DNA from: Erginobacter sp964587835
GTDB taxonomy: Bacteria; Auribacterota; Erginobacteria; Erginobacterales; Erginobacteraceae
DNA length: 64,000 bases
Reading direction: 5' to 3'
Assembly: GCA_964587835.1 (NCBI GenBank)
Contig: CAZPMN010000008.1
Location: forward strand, 1 to 64,000
Shown here: positions 38,901 to 50,932 of the stretch, piece after piece
Layout of the letters: each line of letters opens with the position of its first letter
How positions within the stretch are numbered: the first letter of the stretch is position 1
Program-made: the position numbers and the translations under genes
Notes under the pieces: model-generated
Seen by the model: only the letters and a program-made list of their open reading frames with translations
Databases searched by the model: none
What the model was told of the DNA's origin: nothing

Positions 38901-39738
38901 GAGCGCCGACAAGCTGGAAGAGCTCGACCTCCACCGGAACCAGGAACTGGAACAGGTCCGGGGCGGCGACGAGCTGGAGCCGGGGGTGATCAAGAAGGTC
39001 CAGGTCTTCATTGCCACCAAGCGGAAGATGTCGGTCGGCGATAAGATGGCCGGCCGGCACGGAAACAAGGGAGTGATCTCGAAGATCCTTCCGGTGGAGG
39101 ATATGCCCTTTCTCGCCGACGGCACCCCGGTCGACATCATCCTCAACCCGCTTGGGGTTCCCTCCCGGATGAACGTCGGACAGGTTCTGGAAACCCATCT
39201 CGGTTGGGCGGCCAAAGTCCTGGGGCTGACCTTCTCCACCCCCGTCTTTGACGGGGTCAAGGTGTCGGAAATCGTGGAACTGCTGAAAAAGGCCGGGCTT
39301 CCGGAAAACGGCAAGACCGTTCTTCACGACGGACGGACCGGGGAGCCGTTCGGCGCCCCGGTGGTGGTGGGTTATATCTATATGATGAAGCTTCACCACC
39401 TGGTGGCCGACAAGATCCACGCCCGGGCGATCGGCCCCTACTCCCTGGTCACCCAGCAACCGCTGGGCGGCAAGGCCCAGTTTGGGGGCCAGCGCTTCGG
39501 GGAAATGGAGGTTTGGGCCCTGGAAGCCTACGGCGCGGCCTACGCGCTTCAGGAGATGCTGACCGTGAAGAGCGACGACATTATGGGCCGGACCCGGATT
39601 TACGAGTCGATCGTAAAGGGTAACAACATGTTGGAAGCAGGGACCCCGGAGTCGTTCAACGTTCTGATCAAGGAACTGCGCAGTCTCGGCCTGGACGTCC
39701 GGATGGAGAAAGCTCTGCCGGCTGGGACAGAGGAGTGA
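35977..39738 (+). CDS. rpoB: DNA-directed RNA polymerase subunit beta
   Basis: 1253 residues, with no very large lineage insertions. The rifampicin pocket is QFMDQTNPLAELAHKRRLTA at residues 462-481; Thr480 replaces the usual Ser (E. coli 531). GPGGLSRKRAGFEVRDVQPS, RICPIESPEGPNIGLI, and NVMVAFMPWRGYNFEDAILI follow. The C-terminal GGKAQFGGQRFGEMEVWALEAYG closes the active site with RpoC. AGAGGAG precedes the ATG. It is co-transcribed with rpoC (122 bp gap) after the rplL hairpin. Confidence 0.98.
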   Translation: MNPISNLKKNVRNNFSRLKDPVSMPDFLEIQYRSYCDFLQEDVAPDKRKYQGLEKVLREVFPIYSYAGNTCLEYVSYSLGVPKYGIMECRSRGLTYAAPLRVLLRLKHSDWVKEETVFIGNLPGITPGGSFIINGAERVIVSQLHRTPGICFEQIKRTGAAHLYMFRIIPNRGSWLEAEFNRKGQIYFYLDKKRTRRKLLATTLLRALGYGTDAAIIKLFAETEEVQLSTASVLKGLEGRFLSSPVVDQQDTVLIKAYARLDEEALEILRKAKIKQVEVFQPAPTVEYLVNMLRIDPAKSKKEAEKFIYKKLRPGDPPTEAKASSLIERRFFDRRRFDLGAVGRYKINQKFGLSTSADELKKVTLKKKDLALALDYLMRLQAGEAGYAEDDIDHLGMRRVAMVGELLHDQCRVALSRLERMVKDKMGVYEVSADSLTPHKLINPKAMNGVFRDFFGRSQLSQFMDQTNPLAELAHKRRLTALGPGGLSRKRAGFEVRDVQPSHYGRICPIESPEGPNIGLIASLSTFAQVNDLGFIVTPYRKVEDGKVTNRIKRLTADEEEQYVIAQANVRLDDQGRLLDEMVKIRHQGDTMLARRETVEYVDVSPKQLVSIATALIPFLEHDDANRALMGSNMQRQSVPLMTTEAPLVATGLEDKVAEDSRVMVVAEEDGVVKRVDAASITIDKRVYPLDKFARTNAGTCYNQRPLVTTGQKVKSGQVIADGASTQDGELALGKNVMVAFMPWRGYNFEDAILISERLLQEDAYTSIHIERYEIGARDTKLGREEITRDIPGIGEEALMNLDAEGVIRIGAEVKPKDILVGKITPKSETELLPEERLLRAIFGEKAADVKDTSLRAPSGVEGIVMDVKVFSRRDVAEDGEERQQEKSQLSEINRKFREKMQKVRATRREKVKKLLHKKKLDGSVVGEDTGQVLLPNNKKITLGMLEKLEEHDFQDIAIEGEDPLLKRLKTIIMESADKLEELDLHRNQELEQVRGGDELEPGVIKKVQVFIATKRKMSVGDKMAGRHGNKGVISKILPVEDMPFLADGTPVDIILNPLGVPSRMNVGQVLETHLGWAAKVLGLTFSTPVFDGVKVSEIVELLKKAGLPENGKTVLHDGRTGEPFGAPVVVGYIYMMKLHHLVADKIHARAIGPYSLVTQQPLGGKAQFGGQRFGEMEVWALEAYGAAYALQEMLTVKSDDIMGRTRIYESIVKGNNMLEAGTPESFNVLIKELRSLGLDVRMEKALPAGTEE

Positions 39739-39860
39739 ACGGCCGGGCGGCCGGGATTCCCCGACAGCATTTGCAATCAACCGCGGAGGCAACGGACCGG
39801 GCCGGTCGGCCTGGAGAACCGGGACGCGGTTAATCAAGTTATTTGAAGGGCCAAGTTTAT

Positions 39861-44447
<4,587 letters not shown>

Positions 44448-44467
44448 ACATACTGGGCGAATTTCTA

Positions 44468-44532
44468 AACCGCGGATTACGCGGATTATGTAGATTAAAG
44501 AAAAATCCGCCCAATCCGCTTAATCCGCGGTT
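44468..44532. repeat. GCGGATTA repeat forming an inverted repeat after rpoC
   Basis: AACCGCGGATTA at 44468-44479 is matched by TAATCCGCGGTT at 44521-44532. Additional GCGGATTA units inside pair partly (CGCGGATTA with TAATCCGCC-like). It separates rpoC and rpsL and would form a long hairpin in the mRNA, so it may reduce read-through. Confidence 0.75.
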
Positions 44533-44580
44533 AAATCAAAAGCTTAAGCCCCAGAGTAAGGTAAAAGGAGATAGATTGTT

Positions 44581-44973
44581 ATGCCGACCGTGAATCAACT
44601 GGTGAAGAAGGGACGGAAGAAGCCGATCCGGAAGAGAAAATCGCCGGCGCTCGACAGCTGCCCGCAGCGGCGGGGCGTCTGTCTCCAGGTGAAGACCGCC
44701 ACCCCGAAGAAGCCGAACTCGGCCCTGCGGAAGATCGCCCGGGTGCGGCTGACCAACAATATGGAGGTCACCGCTTATATTCCGGGGACGGGCCACAACC
44801 TCCAGGAACACTCCCTGGTCCTGGTGAGAGGCGGCCGGGTCAAGGATCTGCCGGGGGTCCGCTATCACATCGTCCGGGGCGCCCTGGACTGCATGGGAGT
44901 GGAAGCGGACAAGGAGGGCCGCCCCCGGGCCCGATCCCGTTCGCATTACGGGGTCAAGAAAGCGAAGAAGTAA
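44581..44973 (+). CDS. rpsL: 30S ribosomal protein S12
   Basis: 130 residues. The decoding-centre loops are normal: QVKTATPKKPNSALRKIARV (the lysine and PNS region altered in streptomycin resistance) and GGRVKDLPGVRYHIVRG with the conserved KDLPGVRYH. The Lys/Arg tail is present. AAAGGAGA before the ATG gives a strong RBS. It starts the rpsL-rpsG-fusA group after a repeat-filled gap behind rpoC. No substitution typical of streptomycin resistance is seen at the PNS lysine. Confidence 0.98.
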   Translation: MPTVNQLVKKGRKKPIRKRKSPALDSCPQRRGVCLQVKTATPKKPNSALRKIARVRLTNNMEVTAYIPGTGHNLQEHSLVLVRGGRVKDLPGVRYHIVRGALDCMGVEADKEGRPRARSRSHYGVKKAKK

Positions 44974-45039
44974 TACAGGTATATTGATTTTCCGGTACTG
45001 GCAAAAAATTCCTTGAATGAAGAAAACCGGAAAGCAGGA

Positions 45040-45078
45040 TTGAATATCCAATATTCAACAAGGAATATCCAGTAAATA
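45040..45078. repeat. GAATATCC repeat between rpsL and rpsG
   Basis: TTGAATATCCAATATTCAAC then AAGGAATATCCAGTAAATA, nearly the same as 27724-27760. It lies in an otherwise gene-free gap of 194 bp inside a normally compact operon. Confidence 0.75.
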
Positions 45079-45167
45079 ACTACTCTGATTCGCTTCGATG
45101 AAGGTGATTAGATGTTCGACGGCTGGGAATTTTTGACAGAACTGATTTCATAAGGAGGACATTCCAG

Positions 45168-45638
45168 ATGGGCCGAAAGAAGAAATCAATCCAGCGCGAA
45201 CTGACCCCGGATCCGCGCTTCCACAACAAGCTGGCCGCCCGGTTCATCAATAACCTGATGTGGGACGGGAAGAAGAGCACGGCCGAGCGGGTTTTCTACG
45301 GGGCGATGGCTATCGTGGAGGAGCGGACCGGTCAGGAACCGCTGGAGGTATTCACCAAGGCGCTGGAGAACGTCAAGCCGTTCCTCGAGGTCCGGTCCCG
45401 CCGGGTCGGCGGTGCCACCTACCAGGTCCCGGTTGAGGTTTCCCAGGACCGCCGGACCGCCCTGGCCATCCGCTGGATTCTCGACTTCGCCCGCTCCCGG
45501 AAGGGGCAACCGATGAGCCAGAAACTGGCGGCGGAATTGATCGATGCCTACCAGAACCAGGGATCGGCGGTGAAGAAAAAGCAGAATACCCACAAGATGG
45601 CCGAGGCCAACAAGGCCTTTGCCCATTACAAGTGGTAA
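45168..45638 (+). CDS. rpsG: 30S ribosomal protein S7
   Basis: 156 residues, the standard bacterial length. The motif RRVGGATYQVPVEVSQDRR binds the 3' major domain of 16S rRNA, and AIRWILDFARSRKG follows. It initiates assembly of the small-subunit head and contacts E-site tRNA. AAGGAGGA gives a strong RBS. It is a known translational repressor of the str operon in E. coli; a matching site is not visible. It follows rpsL after 194 bp with a repeat in between. Confidence 0.97.
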   Translation: MGRKKKSIQRELTPDPRFHNKLAARFINNLMWDGKKSTAERVFYGAMAIVEERTGQEPLEVFTKALENVKPFLEVRSRRVGGATYQVPVEVSQDRRTALAIRWILDFARSRKGQPMSQKLAAELIDAYQNQGSAVKKKQNTHKMAEANKAFAHYKW

Positions 45639-45705
45639 AGGAAGGAGGCTGAATCCGGAAGGGAAATAACGAGAGCGATAATAGAGGAGGCGGAATACGG
45701 AACAT

Positions 45706-45729
45706 ATGAGTAGTGCCCGAACCGGTTAA
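45706..45729 (+). promoter_or_regulatory. Possible leader peptide and hairpins before fusA
   Basis: GAGGAGG (45684-45690) precedes a seven-codon frame, MSSARTG. Its stop codon sits in the loop of ACCGG-ttaact-CCGGT (45721-45736). A CCGGGGGG/CCCCCCGG stem follows (45754-45789), then a C-rich run to fusA with no Shine-Dalgarno. This could be a translation-coupled control region, but the peptide may be chance. Confidence 0.35.
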
Positions 45730-45859
45730 CTCCGGTCACCCACCGCCGCGTTTCCGGGGGGAAGAGAGTCCGTGACATTTACCCCCCGGCCCTCCTGAAG
45801 GTCTCCCCCCCGGGCCCGGATTTCCCCCGACCCGGCCTTTCTCATTTCATCCGCACGTT

Positions 45860-47890
45860 ATGCAAGTCGTACCCTTACAGAAAGATCGGAATATCGGCAT
45901 CATGGCCCATATTGATGCCGGGAAGACCACGACCACCGAGCGTCTCCTCTTCTATTCCGGGAAGGTCTACCGGATCGGCGAGGTGGATGAGGGGACCGCC
46001 AGTATGGACTGGATGGACCAGGAGCAGGAGAGGGGGATCACCATCACCTCCGCCGCCACCTCTTGCTATTGGAAGGACCACCGGATCACGATCATCGACA
46101 CCCCGGGCCACGTCGATTTCACCGCCGAGGTCGAACGATCGCTGCGGGTCCTGGACGGGGCGGTAGCCGTCTTCTGCGCCGTGGGCGGGGTGGAGCCGCA
46201 GTCGGAGACGGTCTGGCACCAGGCCGACCGCTATCGGATCCCCCGGATCGCTTACGTCAACAAGATGGACCGTTCCGGGGCGGATTTTTTTGCCGTGGTC
46301 AAGGCGATGAGGACCAAGCTGGGAGCGGCGGCGATCCCGGTCCAGATCCCCTGGGGAGCCGAGGACACCTTCGGGGGGATGATCGACCTGGTCAACAACC
46401 AGGCGCTAAAATTCTCCCCTTCCGATTCCTCCGCCGCCCCTGAACGGATGCCGATTCCGGATGAGTTGGTCGAGGCCGCCCAGAAATACCGGGTCCGTCT
46501 TCTCGAAGCCCTGGCCGATCAAGATGACGGGATAATGGCCGATTACCTGGAGGGGAAGAAAATCGGCGCCAGCCGGCTCAAGCCGGTGCTGAGACGCGCT
46601 ACCCTGGCCGGCCGACTGGTCCCGGTCCTCTGCGGGGCGTCCCTGCGTAATATCGGGGCCCAGCCTCTGCTTGACGCGATCATCGACTATCTCCCCTCTC
46701 CCCTCGATGTCCCCCCGGTCACGGTGGTGAACCGAGACGGGGAAGAAGAAGAACGGGGGGCGGACCCCAAGGGACCACTGACCGCGCTGGTTTTCAAGAT
46801 CGTCAATGACGACTACTGCGGGAGGCTGGCCTATGTCCGGGTCTACTGTGGATCCCTGAAGAAGGGGCAGAAGATCCTCAACGCCTCCAACCGCCGCAAG
46901 GGCCGAGTAAGCCGTCTGCTGGAGATGCATGCCAACCGGCGGGAGGAGAGGGAACTTCTCGTTCCCGGCGATATCGCCGCCGTGGTCGGGCTGGAGATGG
47001 TCGGTACCGGGGATACCCTCTGTGATCCGGATTCGCCGGTGATCCTGGAAGGGATGCAGTTCGCCGAACCGGTGATCTCGATGGCGGTGGAACCGCATAG
47101 TCCGGCGGAGTCGGAGAAGATGGAGGAGGTGCTGAACAAACTGGCCGCCGAGGATCCGACCTTCCGGGCCCACCGGGATCCTGAAACCGGTCAGGCCTTG
47201 ATCTCAGGGATGGGGGAATTGCACCTTCAGGTGATGGGGGAGAGGGCGCTGCGGGAATACTCGGTCCGGATGCGGATGGGCACCCCGTCGGTCGCCTACC
47301 GGGAGACGATCGAGGAACGCAAAACCGGGGAACACAAGTTCTACCGTCCCAGCGGGGGTAAGAACCAGTACGGTCATGTCATTCTCGAAGTCAATCCTGC
47401 TCTCCGCGGGTCGGGTTTCAAGATCACCGAATCGGCGCGCAGTGACGAGATCCCCCCCGAGTTTATCCCCGCGGTCCGGGAAGGGATCGAAGACGCTGCC
47501 CGCACCGGATACATCGCCGGTTACCCGATGACCGATATGACCGTGACTGTGACCGGAGGGAGTGTTTCCGAGGGGGAATCAACCGAGCTGGCCTACAAAG
47601 CGGCGGCCGCGATCGCCTTCAAGGACGCCGTCCGTCGGGCCGGTCCGATACTGCTGGAGCCGATTATGGACCTGCAGGTGATCACTCCGCCGGAGACGAT
47701 TGGGGGAGTGATATCCGACCTGGGCTCCCGGCGGGGCAAGATCCACGAGACAATTAAAAACCCCCAGAGGGTGGTCATCCGCGCACACGTCCCCCTGGCT
47801 GAACTCTTCGGTTACGCGACCATCCTACGCTCCCTGACCCAGGGGCGCGGGAGTTATACGATGGAACCGGCCTACTTTGATGTCAAGTGA
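45860..47890 (+). CDS. fusA: Elongation factor G
   Basis: 676 residues, slightly short for EF-G. P-loop AHIDAGKTTTTER at 16-28, switch I EVDEGTASMDWMDQEQERGITITS, switch II DTPGHVDFTAEVERSLR, and VNKMD are all present. Domain III-V blocks include HRDPETGQALISGMGELHLQ, YRPSGGKNQYGHV and GSRRGKIH. It drives translocation and, with RRF, recycling. There is no recognisable Shine-Dalgarno; the leader is C-rich. The stop TGA shares bases with a palindrome identical to that after tuf. rpsJ follows without a second tuf. Confidence 0.97.
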   Translation: MQVVPLQKDRNIGIMAHIDAGKTTTTERLLFYSGKVYRIGEVDEGTASMDWMDQEQERGITITSAATSCYWKDHRITIIDTPGHVDFTAEVERSLRVLDGAVAVFCAVGGVEPQSETVWHQADRYRIPRIAYVNKMDRSGADFFAVVKAMRTKLGAAAIPVQIPWGAEDTFGGMIDLVNNQALKFSPSDSSAAPERMPIPDELVEAAQKYRVRLLEALADQDDGIMADYLEGKKIGASRLKPVLRRATLAGRLVPVLCGASLRNIGAQPLLDAIIDYLPSPLDVPPVTVVNRDGEEEERGADPKGPLTALVFKIVNDDYCGRLAYVRVYCGSLKKGQKILNASNRRKGRVSRLLEMHANRREERELLVPGDIAAVVGLEMVGTGDTLCDPDSPVILEGMQFAEPVISMAVEPHSPAESEKMEEVLNKLAAEDPTFRAHRDPETGQALISGMGELHLQVMGERALREYSVRMRMGTPSVAYRETIEERKTGEHKFYRPSGGKNQYGHVILEVNPALRGSGFKITESARSDEIPPEFIPAVREGIEDAARTGYIAGYPMTDMTVTVTGGSVSEGESTELAYKAAAAIAFKDAVRRAGPILLEPIMDLQVITPPETIGGVISDLGSRRGKIHETIKNPQRVVIRAHVPLAELFGYATILRSLTQGRGSYTMEPAYFDVK

Positions 47891-47915
47891 TTATTTTCCC
47901 TGCGGGAAAATAATC
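47889..47915. repeat. AT-stem palindrome at the fusA stop
   Basis: GATTATTTTCCC-TGC-GGGAAAATAATC, starting inside the fusA TGA. It is identical over 27 bp to 32123-32149 after tuf, but the flanks differ, so this is not a larger duplication. Confidence 0.85.
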
Positions 47916-48013
47916 AGGGAAAAGAATATCGGTTCGAAAATTGGCTGGCCGGCGGGACGCCGGAAGAAGATGGGAAGAAGGACCCTTGGTTAAAAAAAAA
48001 TATATTTTATTCA

Positions 48014-48043
48014 TTGCCAAAGCAGAAGTATTTTTGCTACATT
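48014..48043 (+). promoter_or_regulatory. Sigma70-like promoter of the S10 operon
   Basis: TTGCCA (48014-48019), an 18-bp spacer and TACATT (48038-48043), preceded by an A9 tract and TATATTTTATT that look like an UP element. Start sites near 48050 would give an ~85-nt leader with an attenuator-like hairpin. Confidence 0.65.
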
Positions 48044-48081
48044 ACCGCGCTTGTCTGGAAACATGGGTTGGCTTCACCGCA

Positions 48082-48107
48082 AAGCGCCCCCGGGCGCTTA
48101 TTTTAAT
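48082..48107 (+). terminator. Attenuator-like terminator in the S10 leader
   Basis: AAGCGCC-cccg-GGCGCTT (7-bp stem, tetraloop) followed by ATTTTAAT. It lies between the promoter and rpsJ, where L4-dependent attenuation acts in enterobacteria. Control by a ribosomal protein is inferred from position only. Confidence 0.5.
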
Positions 48108-48133
48108 GGGTTGACATATCATAAGGAAAGACC

Positions 48134-48442
48134 GTGCAAGGACAGACAATCAGAATCAAATTGCGGGGTTACGACCATAGGCTCCTCGACCAGTCCACCG
48201 TCGAGATCGTGGAGACAGCCCGCCGGACCGGGGCCAAGGTGGTCGGCCCGACTCCGCTGCCCACCCGTACCGAACGGTTTACCGTTTTGCGTTCGCCCCA
48301 CGTCAACATCAAGTCCCGGGAGCAGTATGAGATCCGGACCCACAAGCGTCTGCTGGACATCGTCGATCCGACCCTGAAGACCGTGGACGAACTGAAAAAA
48401 CTCGAGCTCCCGGCCGGGATCGAGATCAACGTGGAGATTTAA
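48134..48442 (+). CDS. rpsJ: 30S ribosomal protein S10
   Basis: 102 residues with a GTG start at 48134 and AAGGAAAG 8 bp before. The family blocks IRIKLRGYDHRLLDQST, GPTPLPTRTERFTVLRSPHV and REQYEIRTHKRLLDI are intact. S10 is also NusE, partner of NusB and of the NusG KOW domain. It is the first gene of the S10 operon, preceded by its own promoter and attenuator-like hairpin. Length is normal. Confidence 0.97.
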   Translation: MQGQTIRIKLRGYDHRLLDQSTVEIVETARRTGAKVVGPTPLPTRTERFTVLRSPHVNIKSREQYEIRTHKRLLDIVDPTLKTVDELKKLELPAGIEINVEI

Positions 48443-48454
48443 GGGAAGCGGAAG

Positions 48455-49078
48455 ATGTCCGGATTGCTGGGAAGAAAGGTGGGGATGACGCAAGTCTTCA
48501 CGGAGAACGGTGCCGTGGTTCCGGTGACCGTTATCGAGGCCGGGCCTTGCACGGTTCTTGAGATAATCGCCGCCGCCGGGCGCCTTAAGATCGGTTTTGG
48601 GGAGATCAGTCCCCGCCGGCTGAAGAAGCCACGGGAGGGATACTTCAAGAAAGTCGGCCAGTCCCCGCGCCGCTATATCCGCCAGATTGACGTCGACGAT
48701 CCCGCGGCCTATCAGCCGGGGCAGGAGCTGAAAGCCGACGTCTTTTCGGTCGGGGATTATGTCGATGTTACGGGTACCAGCAAGGGCCGGGGTTTCTCCG
48801 GCACCATCCGGCGCTGGGGGCACGCGCGGTACCCGGAGAGCCACGGCCACCCGCGGCAGCGGATCCCCGGTTCCCTGGGCGCCTCCGCCACCCCGGGCCA
48901 CGTGGTCAAGGGGAAACGACTCCCCGGACGCTATGGGGGGAAGCGCTGCACCGTCCAGAGCCTGGAGGTGGTCGGAGTCAGGCCCGAAGAGAACCTTTTA
49001 CTGCTCAAGGGGGCGGTCCCCGGCTGTCGGACCGGATTGGTTCTGATCAGGAAAGCGATCAAGCGAGCGAAGAAATGA
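48455..49078 (+). CDS. rplC: 50S ribosomal protein L3
   Basis: 207 residues. The start LLGRKVGMTQVF and the central loop KGRGFSGTIRRWGHARYPESH-like region (which reaches toward the peptidyl transferase centre) are recognisable, with GRYGGKRCTVQ and VVGVRPEENLLLLKGAVPG near the end. One of the two proteins that start 50S assembly. AGCGGAAG serves as RBS. Its stop overlaps the rplD ATG (ATGA). No unusual feature. Confidence 0.96.
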   Translation: MSGLLGRKVGMTQVFTENGAVVPVTVIEAGPCTVLEIIAAAGRLKIGFGEISPRRLKKPREGYFKKVGQSPRRYIRQIDVDDPAAYQPGQELKADVFSVGDYVDVTGTSKGRGFSGTIRRWGHARYPESHGHPRQRIPGSLGASATPGHVVKGKRLPGRYGGKRCTVQSLEVVGVRPEENLLLLKGAVPGCRTGLVLIRKAIKRAKK

Positions 49079-49707
49079 CTTCATTATCGGTAATCAATAG
49101 CCGCGGCGAGCAGGTCGAAAAGATCGAGATTCCGGAAAGTCTGCTCACGCTGGCCGAGGTGCCTGGCGTCGTCAACGACGTGATCCGGCAGCATCAGGCC
49201 CGGAGCCGGCGCGGCACGGCGGCAGTCAAGAACCGTTCCCGGGTCACCGCTTCGGGACGCAAGCCCTGGCGCCAGAAAGGTACCGGCCGGGCCAGATCTG
49301 GAGACCGTTCCTCGCCAATCTGGCGGGGCGGGGGAGTGATCTTCGGACCCCAGCCGCGCTCCTACGACTTTAAGGTGAACAAGCAGGCCCGGCGGAAAGC
49401 CCTGAAGTCGGTCCTCTCGATCCGCTTCCGCAAGGGGCAGGTGATCGTGATCGATCGGATCGACCTGGAAGAGCCCCGGACCCGGAACGCCGCCGAACTG
49501 CTGGCCGCTGCGGGGGCCGGTTCCTCGGTTTTGATTATCACGGCCCAGCGGAATCGCAACCTGGCCCTGGCGGTGAGGAATATCCCGGGGGTCGAGGCGG
49601 TCGGGATCCCGGATCTGAATACCTTTACCGTGGTCAGTTATCCCCGGATTTTGATTACCCGGGAAGCGCTCGGACATCTCCAGTCCTGGATGGAGAAAGT
49701 AAAATGA
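49075..49707 (+). CDS. rplD: 50S ribosomal protein L4
   Basis: 210 residues. It starts in the rplC stop (ATGA). The tunnel loop TASGRKPWRQKGTGRARSGD is intact; in other bacteria changes here give macrolide resistance. GPQPRSYDFKVNKQARRKAL and the late VLIITAQRNRNLALAVRN helix follow. L4 represses the S10 operon in enterobacteria by attenuation; the hairpin at 48082 could be a target. Its stop overlaps rplW. Confidence 0.96.
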   Translation: MTSLSVINSRGEQVEKIEIPESLLTLAEVPGVVNDVIRQHQARSRRGTAAVKNRSRVTASGRKPWRQKGTGRARSGDRSSPIWRGGGVIFGPQPRSYDFKVNKQARRKALKSVLSIRFRKGQVIVIDRIDLEEPRTRNAAELLAAAGAGSSVLIITAQRNRNLALAVRNIPGVEAVGIPDLNTFTVVSYPRILITREALGHLQSWMEKVK

Positions 49708-49991
49708 ACGAGAGCGAAGCCCGCCAACTGCTGATCGCGCCGGTGATCACCGAGAAGGGTACGGTTCTGCAGGAGCGGAACAACCAGTACCTCTTCCGGG
49801 TCCCCCTCCGGGCCAACAAGATCCAGGTCAAGGAGGCGGTAGAGAAGATCTTCAAGGTCCACGTTGCCGGGGTCAGGACCGTCACCGTACACGGCAAGAT
49901 GCGGAGAATGGGCCGGAATCAGGGACGCAAGCCCTCCTGGAAGAAAGCGATTGTTACCCTGAAGGAAGGCGAGACCATCGACCTGACGTAG
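49704..49991 (+). CDS. rplW: 50S ribosomal protein L23
   Basis: 95 residues. LLIAPVITEKGTVLQERNNQ at the N-terminus and KIQVKEAVEKIFKVHVAGVR, with the tunnel-exit docking surface for signal recognition particle and trigger factor, are standard. The GRNQGRKPSWKKAIVTL loop is conserved. It starts within the rplD stop (ATGA). Downstream is a 101-bp gap with GGGAATA repeats, heptamer units and a TCCGCC REP, unusual before rplB. Confidence 0.96.
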   Translation: MNESEARQLLIAPVITEKGTVLQERNNQYLFRVPLRANKIQVKEAVEKIFKVHVAGVRTVTVHGKMRRMGRNQGRKPSWKKAIVTLKEGETIDLT

Positions 49992-50026
49992 GGAATGGGG
50001 ATTTGGGAATAGGGAATAGTCAAGGC

Positions 50027-50091
50027 ACTGCTTACTGCTTACTGACATTGTCCGCCATAGCCCGAAGGGCGGCGGCGGATTACTGATTACT
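50027..50091. repeat. Heptamer units and REP hairpin before rplB
   Basis: ACTGCTT, ACTGCTT, ACTGACA at 50027-50047, then GTCCGCCATAGCCCGAAGGG / CGGCGGCGGA (a GCCC-gaa-GGGC hairpin within TCCGCC/GGCGGA), then ATTACTGATTACTT ending at the rplB ATG. A GGGAATA pair lies at 50005-50019. No Shine-Dalgarno remains for rplB. Orientation is opposite to most heptamer arrays relative to the upstream gene. Confidence 0.75.
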
Positions 50092-50092
50092 T

Positions 50093-50914
50093 ATGACCGT
50101 GAAGCACTACAAACCGTACACGCCGAGCCGCCGGACTATGACCGTCTCCGGTTTCGACGAGATCACCAAGAAGAAGCCGGAGAAATCCCTCCTCCGGCCG
50201 GTCAAGAAGACCGCCGGGCGCAATAACCAGGGAAGGATTACCTCCCGCCGCCGAGGCGGGGGACACAAGCGCCGTTACCGGGTGATCGATTTCAAGCGGG
50301 AGAAGCTGGGGATCCCGGCCCGGGTGGCGGCGATCGAGTACGATCCCAATCGCTCGGCCCGGATCGCGTTGCTCTATTACGCCGACGGCGAGAAGCGCTA
50401 CATCATCGCCCCGATCGGGATCAACCAGGGTGATACCCTGATGTCGGGGTCGGAGGCGCCGATCCGAGTCGGTAACCGTCTTCCCCTGGAGAATATCCCC
50501 CTGGGCACGCCGGTCTACAACATCGAGCTGCACCCCGGCCGGGGGGGAGTTATGGTGCGGTCGGCGGGGACCTCCGCCCAGTATATGTCCCGGGAAGGGA
50601 AGTACGGTCACGTCAGGCTCCCCTCGGGGGAAGTCCGGCTGGTGCTCCTGAGCTGCTCTGCCACTATTGGGCAGGTGGGGAACCCGGAACACAGTGCGAT
50701 CGTCGGCGGGAAAGCCGGCCGTTCGGCCTGGCGGGGTCGGAGGCCCAAGGTACGGGGCGTGGTGATGAACCCGGTCGACCATCCGATGGGGGGCGGCGAG
50801 GGCCGGTCCTCCGGCGGGGGTCATCCGGTTTCCCCCTGGGGGAAACCGGCCAAGGGGGGCAAGACTCGAAAGAAGAGCAAGTCTCGCCGGCACATCGTCA
50901 AGGCGAGGAAATGA
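50093..50914 (+). CDS. rplB: 50S ribosomal protein L2
   Basis: 273 residues. Two OB/SH3-like domains: RNNQGRITSRRRGGGHKRRYR near 43-63 and the C-terminal RGVVMNPVDHPMGGGEGRSS with the conserved His needed for peptidyl-transferase assembly, then a basic tail. Contacts both 50S and the inter-subunit bridge B7b. The start is fixed by MTVKHYKPYTPSRR homology. There is no Shine-Dalgarno before it; repeat sequence reaches within 2 bp. Initiation might rely on other features. Confidence 0.97.
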   Translation: MTVKHYKPYTPSRRTMTVSGFDEITKKKPEKSLLRPVKKTAGRNNQGRITSRRRGGGHKRRYRVIDFKREKLGIPARVAAIEYDPNRSARIALLYYADGEKRYIIAPIGINQGDTLMSGSEAPIRVGNRLPLENIPLGTPVYNIELHPGRGGVMVRSAGTSAQYMSREGKYGHVRLPSGEVRLVLLSCSATIGQVGNPEHSAIVGGKAGRSAWRGRRPKVRGVVMNPVDHPMGGGEGRSSGGGHPVSPWGKPAKGGKTRKKSKSRRHIVKARK

Positions 50915-50932
50915 TTCAGGGGGATTACTGAT

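Noticed and set aside
46406..47173. Minus-strand frame inside fusA
   Set aside because: Shadow of EF-G; no start context and no recognisable domain.
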